NCBI GenBank assembly: GCA_045600125.1
Contig: JAZRXH010000120.1
Span: forward strand, 101,416 to 165,415
Direction: 5' to 3'
DNA: 64,000 nt
Source: SIG622 sp045600125
GTDB taxonomy: Bacteria; Bacillota; Clostridia; Oscillospirales; CAG-382
Positions 34,309 to 42,246 of the stretch are shown piece after piece. The notes under the pieces were generated by a model, which saw only the letters and a list, made by a program, of their open reading frames with translations, had not been told where the DNA came from and ran no database searches. Position numbers and translations under genes: made by a program. The first letter of the stretch is position 1; each line of letters begins with the position of its first letter.

Positions 34309-34832
34309 TCTTCGGATATCTCCTCACCGTCGTCGTCAAAAAGTCCCGGAATCGGTCTCACTTTTATACCGTTTTCAAGATCTATTTCAACGACGAATTC
34401 ATCCACAGCGGGAAGCATATACTCTTTTTTCTCCCCGGCAATCACGTACAGATCGCTGCCGCCGTAATTCACGACGTCGGTCACGTCGCCGTATTTTTTG
34501 CCGGTGTCCGCATCGTAGACCGAAAGACCGATGATATCCTCTATAAGTATCTCGGAATCGTCGATCATGATATCGTCACGGTTCACGTAAACATAATTTC
34601 CACGCAGGGCATCAGCCGCCTCGGGAGTGTCGGTGCCCTCGAGCTTCAGATACGCAAAGCCCTTGTACTCTTTACAGCTCTGCACCTTCACCGACTTCTT
34701 GCCGTCTTCATCAAGATAAAGCACGCCGTAATCCTCAAAGTCACTCGGGGACTCACAGTAGCTTTCCAGCTTCAGCTCGCCCCTTATCCCCCGCTTGTTG
34801 ATGATCCTGCCAACACAGATATATTGCTTCAT
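34305..34832 (-). CDS. rimM: Ribosome maturation factor RimM
   Basis: RimM assists assembly of the 30S head near S19. The 175-residue protein has the N-terminal barrel ('CVGRIINKRGIRGELKLE') and the C-terminal PRC-barrel ('IIGLSVYDADTGKKYGDVTDVVNYGGSDLYVI', abbreviated by position 112-143). The start at 34832 follows AAAGGAAC and gives MKQYICVGRI; the longer frame from 34874 lacks a site. It heads its own transcription unit, with a promoter at 34906-34934 just after the khpA terminator. Confidence 0.95.
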   Translation of the reverse strand: MKQYICVGRIINKRGIRGELKLESYCESPSDFEDYGVLYLDEDGKKSVKVQSCKEYKGFAYLKLEGTDTPEAADALRGNYVYVNRDDIMIDDSEILIEDIIGLSVYDADTGKKYGDVTDVVNYGGSDLYVIAGEKKEYMLPAVDEFVVEIDLENGIKVRPIPGLFDDDGEEISEE

Positions 34833-34905
34833 GACCGGTTCCTTTCGTGCCGGCAAAGCCGGAACAACACCCACTCATTCATTCTGTTTTCCTTTATTTC
34901 ATTAA

Positions 34906-34934
34906 ATTATATCACAACTGTGCGTCATATGCAA
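34906..34934 (-). promoter_or_regulatory. Internal promoter for rimM-trmD
   Basis: Minus-strand TTGCAT (34929-34934), 17 bases, TATAAT (34906-34911), about 75 bases before the rimM ATG. Confidence 0.75.
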
Positions 34935-34988
34935 GATATATTTGTAAATTTCAATACAATGGCACGGCGGCAGCGCAAAAAAGGAAAA

Positions 34989-35009
34989 GCCCGGGCATTC
35001 CGCCCGGGC
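34989..35009 (-). terminator. Terminator after khpA
   Basis: Stem GCCCGGGC/GCCCGGGC (35002-35009 / 34989-34996) with a 5-base loop, followed on the minus strand by TTTTCCTTTTTTT. Confidence 0.88.
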
Positions 35010-35016
35010 ATACGCC

Positions 35017-35244
35017 TTAGATGATATCGACGATGACACGCTTATTCTCACGCATCGCCTTGGCTTTCATCACGGTGCGGATCGCCTTTGCAATCCGTCC
35101 CTGCTTGCCAATGACTTTGCCCATGTCGCTTTCCGCAACGGAAAGCTCAAGGTAAACCGTATCGTCTTCTACTCGTTCGTTTACAACAACGTCATCGGGG
35201 TTTTCGACAATTGCTTTCGCAATGTCCGTAAGTATTTCCTTCAT
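35017..35244 (-). CDS. khpA: KH-domain RNA-binding protein KhpA (YlqC)
   Basis: A 75-residue single KH-domain protein that pairs with KhpB/EloR as an RNA chaperone affecting wall elongation in Firmicutes. The KH signature is 'VIGKQGRIAKAIRTVMKA' with the GxxG loop GKQG. It sits between rpsP and rimM, the conserved Gram-positive position. Confidence 0.94.
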   Translation of the reverse strand: MKEILTDIAKAIVENPDDVVVNERVEDDTVYLELSVAESDMGKVIGKQGRIAKAIRTVMKAKAMRENKRVIVDII

Positions 35245-35277
35245 ATGCTACCTCCGACAGCAAGCGAAGCGAACCGC

Positions 35278-35520
35278 TTAAAGAATCGAGCTCTTCTTAA
35301 GAAGCGCCTTGACGGTTTCAGTGGGCTGCGCACCGTTGTCGATCCACTTCTTAGCCTTTTCTGCGTCGATCTTGATATCAGCGGGAGTGGTAAGGGGATT
35401 GTAATAACCGATCTCCTCAATGAAACGACCGTCTCTGGGGTAACGGGAATCTGCTACGACTACTCTGTAAAAGGGAGCCTTCTTTGCGCCCATTCTCTTG
35501 AGTCTCATCTTTACTGCCAT
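35278..35520 (-). CDS. rpsP: 30S ribosomal protein S16
   Basis: An 80-residue small-subunit protein with the family start 'MAVKMRLKRMGAKKAPFYR' and 'VVADSRYPRDGRFIEEIGYYNP'-type body, ending in the 'DNGAQPTETVKALLKK' helix. The start at 35520 is preceded by GGAGG; the in-frame ATG at 35535 overlaps that site. It is the third gene of the ylxM-ffh-rpsP-khpA unit. Confidence 0.97.
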   Translation of the reverse strand: MAVKMRLKRMGAKKAPFYRVVVADSRYPRDGRFIEEIGYYNPLTTPADIKIDAEKAKKWIDNGAQPTETVKALLKKSSIL

Positions 35521-35617
35521 GGTTTTGTCCTCCAAATAAAATAATTTTTGAATTTATAAATCGCCCTTCGGCGTGTTTATACAAATTTTGAATGCTTATT
35601 ACAGAAGCGCTGAGAAT

Positions 35618-36982
35618 TTATCTTCTCTTCTTGTTTTTCTTCATAAGCTTCTTGGAAACCGATTTACCCACGCCGAGGCGCTTGGCAAGTCCGCCGCCGG
35701 TAAACTCCTTCATCATCTTGTTGGTCTGATCGTACTGCTTGAGAAGCTTGTTGACGTCTTCGACCTTCATGCCGGAGCCGGAGGCGATCCTCTTCTTCCG
35801 GGAGGCGTTGATCTCATCCGGATGATCCCGTTCGTAGGGAGTCATGGAAAGAATGATGGCTTCCATGCGGTCGATGATCCTCTCGTCGATTTTTACGTCC
35901 TTCAGAGCGTTCTGATTGACGCCGGGAATCATGCCCACCAGCTGTTCGAGAGAGCCCATGCTTTTGATTTGGCGGAACTGGGCAAGATAATCGTCCAGTG
36001 TGAAATTCTGTTCCCTGAATTTCTTCTCAAGCTCTTTCGCCTGCTTCTCGTCGTATGCCTGCTCGGCGCGTTCGATCAGCGAAAGCACATCGCCCATTCC
36101 GAGGATCCTCGACGCCATTCTGTCGGGATAAAAAGGCTCGAGCATATCCAGCTTTTCGCCGGTACCGATGAACTTGATGGGCTTCCCGGTCACATAACGT
36201 ACCGAAAGAGCCGCACCGCCTCGGGTATCGCCGTCCAGCTTTGTCAGAATAACGCCGGTAACGTCCAGCTTTGCGTTGAAGCTCTCGGCAGCGTTCACCG
36301 CATCCTGACCGGTCATGGCGTCCACGACGAAAAGAATCTCGGTGGGCTGAAGCTCGTCCTTTATGGTCTGGAGCTCCTGCATGAGCACTTCGTCGATATG
36401 GAGACGGCCCGCCGTATCGAGGAACAGCATATCGTGACCGTATTTCTTTGCGTGTTCAAGGGCTTCCCTTGCGATCCGCACCGGATCGTTACAGCCGTCG
36501 ATTGTGAAGACCGGCACACCGACCTGCTCACCGATGACCTGCAGCTGCTTTATCGCCGCCGGTCTGTAAACGTCGCAGGCGGCAAGAAGCGGACGCTTTC
36601 CCTGCTTCTTATACATCAGTGCCAGTTTACCGGTGTGGGTGGTCTTACCGGCACCCTGCAGACCGCACATCATGACGATCGTTGGCGGTCTTGACGAAAT
36701 CACGAGCTTGGAGTTTTCCTTACCCATGATATTGGTAAGCTCTTCGTTTACGATCTTGACAATCTGCTGAGCGGGCATCAGGCTTTCCAGCACGTCGCTG
36801 CCCACGGCACGCTCGGAGCATACCTTGATAAATTCTTTTACGACCTTGAAGCTGACGTCGGCTTCGAGAAGTGCGAGCTTGATTTCCCGCATTCCGTCCT
36901 TTACGTCCTGCTCGGTCAGCTTTCCTTTATTCTTAAAGTGCTTGAAAGCGTTGGATAATCGTTCCTGTAAGTTTTGAAACAT
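35618..36982 (-). CDS. ffh: Signal recognition particle protein Ffh
   Basis: Ffh binds signal peptides and, with 4.5S/6S scRNA and FtsY, targets proteins to the membrane. The 454 residues contain the N domain, the GTPase G domain ('CGLQGAGKTTHTGKLA', 'DTAGRLHID', 'TKLDGDTRGGAA') and a C-terminal M domain ('RIASGSGMKVEDVNKLLKQY') with a basic tail ending KKNKKRR. Order and length are canonical. It lies between ylxM and rpsP. Confidence 0.97.
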   Translation of the reverse strand: MFQNLQERLSNAFKHFKNKGKLTEQDVKDGMREIKLALLEADVSFKVVKEFIKVCSERAVGSDVLESLMPAQQIVKIVNEELTNIMGKENSKLVISSRPPTIVMMCGLQGAGKTTHTGKLALMYKKQGKRPLLAACDVYRPAAIKQLQVIGEQVGVPVFTIDGCNDPVRIAREALEHAKKYGHDMLFLDTAGRLHIDEVLMQELQTIKDELQPTEILFVVDAMTGQDAVNAAESFNAKLDVTGVILTKLDGDTRGGAALSVRYVTGKPIKFIGTGEKLDMLEPFYPDRMASRILGMGDVLSLIERAEQAYDEKQAKELEKKFREQNFTLDDYLAQFRQIKSMGSLEQLVGMIPGVNQNALKDVKIDERIIDRMEAIILSMTPYERDHPDEINASRKKRIASGSGMKVEDVNKLLKQYDQTNKMMKEFTGGGLAKRLGVGKSVSKKLMKKNKKRR

Positions 36983-37030
36983 TCGGTGTCCTTCCCTTCC
37001 TTCCGGATGCTCGGAAGGCTTTTCGATCGG

Positions 37031-37360
37031 TCACGATTCTGCGAGTTCATTCAAAAGCGCCGAAAGATCCAGCAGTTCTTCGTCTTTGCTCTTTTCGGCA
37101 TAGTCGGAGAGCTCGGCGCTGATTTTTGCAAGAAGCGCCGACTTTTCGTAGAGCCCAAGACCGTTCTCCAGCCTCAGAAGCTCTTCCTCGGCGTGCTTCA
37201 GCACGTCACGGACGCCCTGCCTTGTGATCCCCATGTGCTCGGCGATCTCCGAAAGCGACAGATCGTCGCAGTAATACATTTCGACGGCAAGGCTTTGCTT
37301 TTCGGTAAGAAGACTGCCGTAGCAATCGAGCAGTTCGGCAAATTTCAGATCCTTTTCCAT
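37031..37360 (-). CDS. ylxM: YlxM/p13-like helix-turn-helix protein (UPF0122)
   Basis: A 109-residue protein with a sigma-4-like helix-turn-helix: 'LLTEKQSLAVEMYYCDDLSLSEIAEHMGITRQ' region at about residues 16-48, then 'GVRDVLKHAEEELLRLE'. YlxM precedes ffh in most Firmicutes and is thought to support the SRP pathway. GGAGG lies 8 bases before ATG 37360, with a strong promoter upstream. The C-terminal third is acidic and helical. Confidence 0.93.
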   Translation of the reverse strand: MEKDLKFAELLDCYGSLLTEKQSLAVEMYYCDDLSLSEIAEHMGITRQGVRDVLKHAEEELLRLENGLGLYEKSALLAKISAELSDYAEKSKDEELLDLSALLNELAES

Positions 37361-37698
37361 TCCGCTCGCCTCCGAAAATCATTCCTCCGTGTGGTGTAAA
37401 GAAAAATACTTTACAGAGTATACTACGCCCGTTACGTTTTGTCAAGTACAAAATGCGGATTTTTTCTGAGTTCACATTATTTTTACATTTAGCGAGGCAT
37501 CACGCCGTCAAATTGCCGTATATATATTGAATAAAACACACCAAAGGAGGCGCATCGGATAATGTTCGCAAAAAAATATCTGAAAAAGTAGCAGAAATTT
37601 GTTGACATTTCCCCAAAACAGTGATACAATACGAATGAAGTTGAGTATCCATATCAATACTCGGCCGAACGAAAATTTTTTATAGGAGTGTTTTAGCA
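37361..37698. promoter_or_regulatory. Divergent promoter region, ylxM operon and CBM-repeat surface protein
   Basis: This 338-base gap contains, on the minus strand, TTGACA (37440-37445), 17 bases, TATACT (37417-37422) for ylxM-ffh; and on the plus strand TTGACA (37602-37607), 17 bases, TACAAT (37625-37630) for the surface protein, whose AGGAG is at 37684-37688. Between them a tiny frame at 37562-37591 (MFAKKYLKK) follows AAAGGAGG. Confidence 0.8.
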
Positions 37699-39066
37699 AT
37701 GAAAAAGTTAACAAGCATCGTTCTCAGCGCTCTTGTGGCTGCTTCCGTAGCAACCGTAGCGGCTGTTGCTGTCAGCGCAGCAGATTATGTTGTATGCGAA
37801 GTTAAGGAAGGTAAGTGCGAGCTTATCGACAATTCCGAGACAAACGATCAGGCTTCCGGTCACGCTCTCTGCTTTGCAGAAGCATACGGCACCGGCAGAA
37901 CCACACAGGGCGACGCCGTTAAGTTTGCTGGCGTAGAATTCAAGAAGGACGTTAAGAAGGCAGTTGTTAAGTGCGGCTACAACCTCGGCGGCGACAAGGC
38001 AGGCACAGCTACTCAGTTCTGGGTATACCTCGACAAGATCGAAGGCGAACCCATCGCAAAGGTTGAAGTTTCCGACTCCGAGACCGCTTCCTCCCAGATC
38101 GTTGACCAGGTGTTCAAGTATGCCGACGTTGACGTGAAGGCTGGTACTTATGATGTATACGTAGTTGGTGAAACCGAGTACTCCGGCTCCTTCTCTCAGG
38201 TTGGCTTCGTTTATGAAGGCGGCGAATTTGACGAGAACTGGAAAGAAGCTGCAAAGGCTAAGGAAGAAGCTATGAAGAATGGCGACTTCGGTTTCGTTCA
38301 GTGCGTAGTTAAGGAAGGCGAGTGCGAGCTCGTTGACAATTCCGAGACCAATGATCAGGCTTCCGGCCACGCTCTCTGCTTTGCAGAAGCATACGGCACC
38401 GGCAGAACCACGCAGGGCGACGCTGTTAAGTTTGCTGACGTTAAGTTCGACAAGAAGGTTACCAAGCTCGCCGTTAAGTGCGGCTACAACCTCGGCGGCG
38501 ACAAGGCAGGCACAGCTACTCAGTTCTGGGTATACCTCGACAAGATCGAAGGCGAACCGATCGCAAAGGTAGAAGTTTCCGACTCCGAAACCGCTTCCTC
38601 TCAGATCGTTGACCAGGTTCTCAAGTATGCAGACGTTGAAATCGAGCCCGGCACCTACACCGTTATCGTTGTCGGTGAGACCGAGTACTCCGGTTCCTTC
38701 TCTCAGGTAAACTTCGCTTACGAAGATACCGAGGACCTCGAAGAAGCTATCGCTGCAAAGAAGGCATTCGACGATGCAGCAAAGGAAGCTGAAAGAGAAG
38801 CTGAAAAGAAGGCTAAGGAAGAAGAAGCAGCTAAGAAGAAGGCTGAAGAAGAAGCTAAGAAGAAGGAAGAAGAAGAGGCTGCCAAGAAGGCTGAAGAAGA
38901 GGCTGCCAAGAAGGCTGCTGAAGAAGAAGAAGCTGCTAAGGCTGCTGCTGAAGCAGAAGCTGCCAAGAAGAAGAACGGCATCATCTGGGGTTGCGTTGCT
39001 GCAGTTGTAGTGATCGCTGCCATCGTTGCCATCGCTCTCGGCTCCAAGAAGAAGAAGAACGCATAA
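37699..39066 (+). CDS. Surface-anchored protein with two CBM6-like repeats and coiled coil
   Basis: A 455-residue exported protein. Residues 1-27 are a signal peptide. Two near-identical modules (about 31-171 and 200-341, offset 169 residues) each carry 'NSETNDQASGHALCFAEAYG', 'FWVYLDKIEGEPIAKVEV' and 'VVGETEYSGSFSQV', a pattern like CBM6 carbohydrate-binding modules in beta-sandwich order. Residues about 345-424 form a highly charged Glu/Lys/Ala coiled coil, followed by a transmembrane helix (about 428-447) and a KKKKNA tail. Codons are strongly biased to GCT, GTT and GAA, as in highly expressed genes, and the promoter is near consensus. Probably an abundant cell-surface glycan-binding protein; ligand unknown. 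Confidence 0.8.
   Translation: MKKLTSIVLSALVAASVATVAAVAVSAADYVVCEVKEGKCELIDNSETNDQASGHALCFAEAYGTGRTTQGDAVKFAGVEFKKDVKKAVVKCGYNLGGDKAGTATQFWVYLDKIEGEPIAKVEVSDSETASSQIVDQVFKYADVDVKAGTYDVYVVGETEYSGSFSQVGFVYEGGEFDENWKEAAKAKEEAMKNGDFGFVQCVVKEGECELVDNSETNDQASGHALCFAEAYGTGRTTQGDAVKFADVKFDKKVTKLAVKCGYNLGGDKAGTATQFWVYLDKIEGEPIAKVEVSDSETASSQIVDQVLKYADVEIEPGTYTVIVVGETEYSGSFSQVNFAYEDTEDLEEAIAAKKAFDDAAKEAEREAEKKAKEEEAAKKKAEEEAKKKEEEEAAKKAEEEAAKKAAEEEEAAKAAAEAEAAKKKNGIIWGCVAAVVVIAAIVAIALGSKKKKNA
37801..38720 (+). repeat. 507-base tandem duplication inside the surface-protein gene
   Basis: Copies at about 37801-38213 and 38308-38720 are offset by 507 bases and nearly identical at the DNA level, including one stretch of about 80 bases (from about 37971 and 38478) without differences; silent changes are rare, so duplication or gene conversion is recent. 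Confidence 0.85.
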
Positions 39067-39104
39067 GTTCAGAAAATAGTTAACTTCTTAAGTTAAATCA
39101 CAAA

Positions 39105-39139
39105 GGACCTGCACTGATATGGAGTGCAGGTTCTTTTTT
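39105..39139 (+). terminator. Terminator of the surface-protein gene
   Basis: Stem ACCTGCACT/AGTGCAGGT (39107-39115 / 39123-39131), 7-base loop, then TCTTTTTT. Confidence 0.9.
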
Positions 39140-39158
39140 CTGTCTGTTATATTTCCGG

Positions 39159-40013
39159 TTACAGCGTGATGCGCTCGGAGGACTTGCGAAATGCCGACGG
39201 GGTCATTCCTTCGATGCTCTGAAAGCTCTGCGAAAAATGAGAGTGGGTCCTGAAGCCGCACAGAGAGGAAATCTTTTCAATCGAGAGATTCGTGGAAAGC
39301 ATGAGATTTTTGGCGCCTTCGATCCGCTTCAGAATGATATACCGGTGAACGGTGGTGCCGCAGTTTTTCTTGAATACCCTATTGACGTAAAACGGATGGT
39401 AATGAAAATGTTCGGCGATGAAATCAGCGTCGATGGGATCGGCGTAGTGCTCGTCGATATATGATTTAACGTTATAGGAAAGCGCTTCTTCCTTCCCCGC
39501 CCCGCTCCTCTCGCTCCGAATAAAATCAATCAGCACCTGCAGAAGGATCGCACGGGACTTTTCGATATAACCTTTATCACTTTGAAGATACTCGGCGCAG
39601 ATTTCCGCAGCGGCATTTCTTATTTTGGATGCGTTTCTGACAATGCGGACCTCGCACAGCTCCGGTAGTTTTTCGGATTCGAAGGTCATTGATTCTGTAA
39701 ATTCATCCAAGCGGATCGGATGTACCGATGTGCAGGGCGTTCCGTCGACTTTACGGGTATCAAAATTAAGGCACAGGATGCCGGTCGGCTCACTCGATAC
39801 GTTTTCCAGCTTATACGCAACGCCGGACGGAATGAGGACGGCAGTATCCTTTGTCAGTTCAAAATGTTTGTTTTCATCAAAACGAATAGCGATGCTTCCG
39901 CTTTCGATGCAGAATATTCTGTAATCAAAGCCGCAGATGAATTCGTCGGACTCGGCGATGTAATGGATGGACTTTGCAAAGCGGATACAGGGCGAAAGCT
40001 CGGACAGTTCCAT
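39159..40013 (-). CDS. AraC-family transcriptional regulator (cupin sensor)
   Basis: A 284-residue regulator with an N-terminal cupin-like sensor ('CIESGSIAIRFDENKHFELTKD', 'AVLIPSGVAYKLENVSS', about residues 33-80) and a C-terminal AraC double helix-turn-helix ('DADFIAEHFHYHPFYVNRVFKKNCG' and 'IEKISSLCGFRTHSHFSQSFQ', about 195-280). It is divergent from the U32/QueG-like/DUF5696 operon starting at 40127, with 113 bases between, and is the likely activator, responding to a sugar or glycoside. It is convergent with the surface-protein gene. Confidence 0.9.
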   Translation of the reverse strand: MELSELSPCIRFAKSIHYIAESDEFICGFDYRIFCIESGSIAIRFDENKHFELTKDTAVLIPSGVAYKLENVSSEPTGILCLNFDTRKVDGTPCTSVHPIRLDEFTESMTFESEKLPELCEVRIVRNASKIRNAAAEICAEYLQSDKGYIEKSRAILLQVLIDFIRSERSGAGKEEALSYNVKSYIDEHYADPIDADFIAEHFHYHPFYVNRVFKKNCGTTVHRYIILKRIEGAKNLMLSTNLSIEKISSLCGFRTHSHFSQSFQSIEGMTPSAFRKSSERITL

Positions 40014-40061
40014 AAATACCTCAAAAGTTTGTTTTTGAACAGTTTAAGTTTGTGATTTGAC

Positions 40062-40090
40062 TTGATTATATCACATAAATGCGCTATAAT
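40062..40090 (+). promoter_or_regulatory. Promoter of the U32/QueG-like/DUF5696 operon
   Basis: TTGATT (40062-40067), 17 bases, TATAAT (40085-40090). The palindrome GAAATTTC lies just after the -10, and the AraC gene starts 49 bases to the left of the -35. Confidence 0.78.
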
Positions 40091-40126
40091 CAATAGAGAA
40101 ATTTCTATTCTGAGAGGTTTTTCGAT

Positions 40127-41203
40127 ATGAAATTCAACGTCGGATACGCTCTTCGGGAAAGCGACGATTTTATCAATAAGATCATCGGGTACAAAGAACA
40201 CATCGGCGAGGTCTATTTTTCCTTCGGCGATATCCCAAACGGACGGAATAACCAGATGCGGAGCGAGATCTTCACCCCCGTGGAAGCCATGGAAAAACAG
40301 ATGGCGGATCTTTCCAAGATGTCGGCGGCGGGACTTTCCTTCAACCTTCTTCTGAACGGGAACTGCTACGGCAAGGACAGTCTTTCGAGGGCGTTCTATA
40401 ATAAAATCGGCGATACCGTAGATCTTCTGAGCCGGCGCTTCGGGCTTTCCTCCGTCACCACCGCTTCGCCGATCATTGCGAAATTCATAAAGCAGAATTT
40501 CGAGAGCCTTGAAGTGCGCGCCTCTGTCAATATGGAGATCGGCACACCGGAGGGGATTGATTACGTTGCCGATGTTTTCGACGGCTTCTATGCGAAGCGT
40601 GAGCTGAACCGGGATTTCTACCATCTCGGAATTTTGAAAAGGCATTGCGACGCTTTGGGAAAAAATCTGTACGGTCTTGCGAACAGCGGCTGTCTGAATC
40701 ACTGCTCGGTGCACAATTTCCACGATAATCTCGTAGCGCACGAAAGCGAAATTTCCGCCGCCGACAACGCATACTTCTTTAACGGGAAATGCTGGGAATA
40801 CCTGAAGGACCCGGAAAACAAAAAGAATATGATCCGAAACACGAACTTCATTCGGCCGGAGGACGTGCCTCTGTACGAGGGATACTACCGCTCCTTGAAG
40901 CTTGCGACGAGGGTCAACACCTCCCCTATCCGTGTCCTTACGGCGTATGTGATGGGAAGGTATTACGGCGGCATCAACGCCATTCTCGAACCGAATCACT
41001 CTTCGGTCATCGCTCCTGCGTTTCTTGATAACGCCAAATTTCCGTCGGATTTTGCAAAGACGGTCGGGAACTGCAATAAGCGGTGCGAGGAGTGCGGCTA
41101 CTGCACGAAGGTATATGAAACAATTTACACAGAAATAAACGGAGGTAATGTTTATGTTGACGAGCCGGATGATAAAGGAAGCGGCGCTTGCGGCAGGAGC
41201 TGA
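40127..41203 (+). CDS. U32-peptidase-like Fe-S protein
   Basis: A 358-residue protein resembling the U32 family, whose studied members (RlhA, TrhP, UbiU/UbiV) hold a [4Fe-4S] cluster and carry out oxygen-independent hydroxylation. Visible are a TIM-barrel-like body, 'NSGCLNHCSVHNFHDN' near residue 188 with the family-like Cys and His, and 'CNKRCEECGYC' near residue 320, giving enough cysteines for a cluster. It is shorter than typical U32 proteases. Its last 50 bases overlap the start of the first QueG-like gene, so translation is coupled. Substrate unknown. Confidence 0.65.
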   Translation: MKFNVGYALRESDDFINKIIGYKEHIGEVYFSFGDIPNGRNNQMRSEIFTPVEAMEKQMADLSKMSAAGLSFNLLLNGNCYGKDSLSRAFYNKIGDTVDLLSRRFGLSSVTTASPIIAKFIKQNFESLEVRASVNMEIGTPEGIDYVADVFDGFYAKRELNRDFYHLGILKRHCDALGKNLYGLANSGCLNHCSVHNFHDNLVAHESEISAADNAYFFNGKCWEYLKDPENKKNMIRNTNFIRPEDVPLYEGYYRSLKLATRVNTSPIRVLTAYVMGRYYGGINAILEPNHSSVIAPAFLDNAKFPSDFAKTVGNCNKRCEECGYCTKVYETIYTEINGGNVYVDEPDDKGSGACGRS

Positions 41204-42233
41204 CAAGTGCGGTATCGCTCCGATGTCACGTTTCAAGGGCGCCCCGGACGAGATGAACCCGCAGAAGCTCTTCCCCGAAGCAAAGAGCTGCATCGGTTTC
41301 ATTTTCCGTATTCCGAGAGGCGTTCAGCGAGGAATTGAGGAAGGCACTCAGTTCTATCAGTATCCGTCGATGGCATACGGCGGAATTAACGAGATCTTCG
41401 CACCTGCCGTGCTTTACGAGGTCGGAAGACTCATTGAGGACGAAGGATACGAAGCATTCGTCTACCGCAACACCGGCGCAAGAGGCTGTGTTTCGGATAT
41501 GGACGGTTCTCCCGGAAACTCCCTTTCTCCCGAGGAACAGATCGAGGTCGATTCAAACGCCAAGACTTCGACCGCCCATCACCGTTCGGTCAGCTTCACA
41601 AGAGCCACAAGACCCGATAACGTGCCGCCGGATCTCCAGTTCCAGTTCCGTATTGCGGCGGTAGCCTGCGGACTCGGTGAGATCGGCTGGAGCAAAATGC
41701 TCCTTACCCCCGAATTCGGTCCTCTGCAGAGAGTGGCATTCCTGTTCACCGACGCAGAGCTTGAATACGATGAAATGTATAACGGCGAGCCCCTTTGCCG
41801 TAAGTGCGGCGCCTGCGTCAGAGAGTGTCCCGGACACTGCATCCCCGATATCAAGTCCGGTAAGACGGTAAGAGTCGATCTTGACGGAAAGATCCTCGAG
41901 TGGGGCGATATCGACATGTGGCGCTGCTATGCCTTCTATACCCACGCAGGACGCTACTACAATCCCTTCGTTCCGAAGGAAGTCTTCGACAGGAACGAGA
42001 ACGGCGCTCTTGACCTTCTGGAGGGCAAGACCGAAGTTGCCAACGAGCAGGAGATCATGAAGGTCTATACGGCTCTTCAGAAGTATTTCCCATCCTGGGT
42101 CGGCTACAACATGGCAAAATGCGGCGGCTGTATCCGCGGCTGCGTCAGCATGCTGGAGAAAAAAGGCGGCTGTATGGCTGAACGCTTCCATGCTCCTCTT
42201 CGTACCAAGAAGGCTTGGAAGCTGGACAGATAA
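41154..42233 (+). CDS. QueG/reductive dehalogenase-like double-[4Fe-4S] protein 1
   Basis: A 359-residue iron-sulfur protein, first of three tandem paralogues. The N-terminus 'ALAAGADKCGIAPMSRF' and the core 'ACGLGEIGWSKMLLTPEFGP' with 'FLFTDAELEYD' follow the nitroreductase-like fold of QueG and reductive dehalogenases, which bind cobalamin. Ferredoxin motif one is CRKCGACVRECP (about residue 222); a second cysteine set is CGGCIRGC with a further Cys in KKGGC near residue 325. An extra segment (about 110-150) distinguishes it from the other two. The start at 41154 is 8 bases after GGAGG; 41148 is too close. Confidence 0.75.
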   Translation: MLTSRMIKEAALAAGADKCGIAPMSRFKGAPDEMNPQKLFPEAKSCIGFIFRIPRGVQRGIEEGTQFYQYPSMAYGGINEIFAPAVLYEVGRLIEDEGYEAFVYRNTGARGCVSDMDGSPGNSLSPEEQIEVDSNAKTSTAHHRSVSFTRATRPDNVPPDLQFQFRIAAVACGLGEIGWSKMLLTPEFGPLQRVAFLFTDAELEYDEMYNGEPLCRKCGACVRECPGHCIPDIKSGKTVRVDLDGKILEWGDIDMWRCYAFYTHAGRYYNPFVPKEVFDRNENGALDLLEGKTEVANEQEIMKVYTALQKYFPSWVGYNMAKCGGCIRGCVSMLEKKGGCMAERFHAPLRTKKAWKLDR

Positions 42234-42246
42234 GGAGGAATGAAGA

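Noticed and set aside
38774..39010. Lys/Arg-rich 78-codon frame
   Set aside because: Alternative frame of the Glu/Lys/Ala coiled-coil coding repeat of the surface protein.
39854..41302. 482-codon minus-strand frame
   Set aside because: Runs across the AraC 5' region and antisense of the U32-like gene; no coding motifs.
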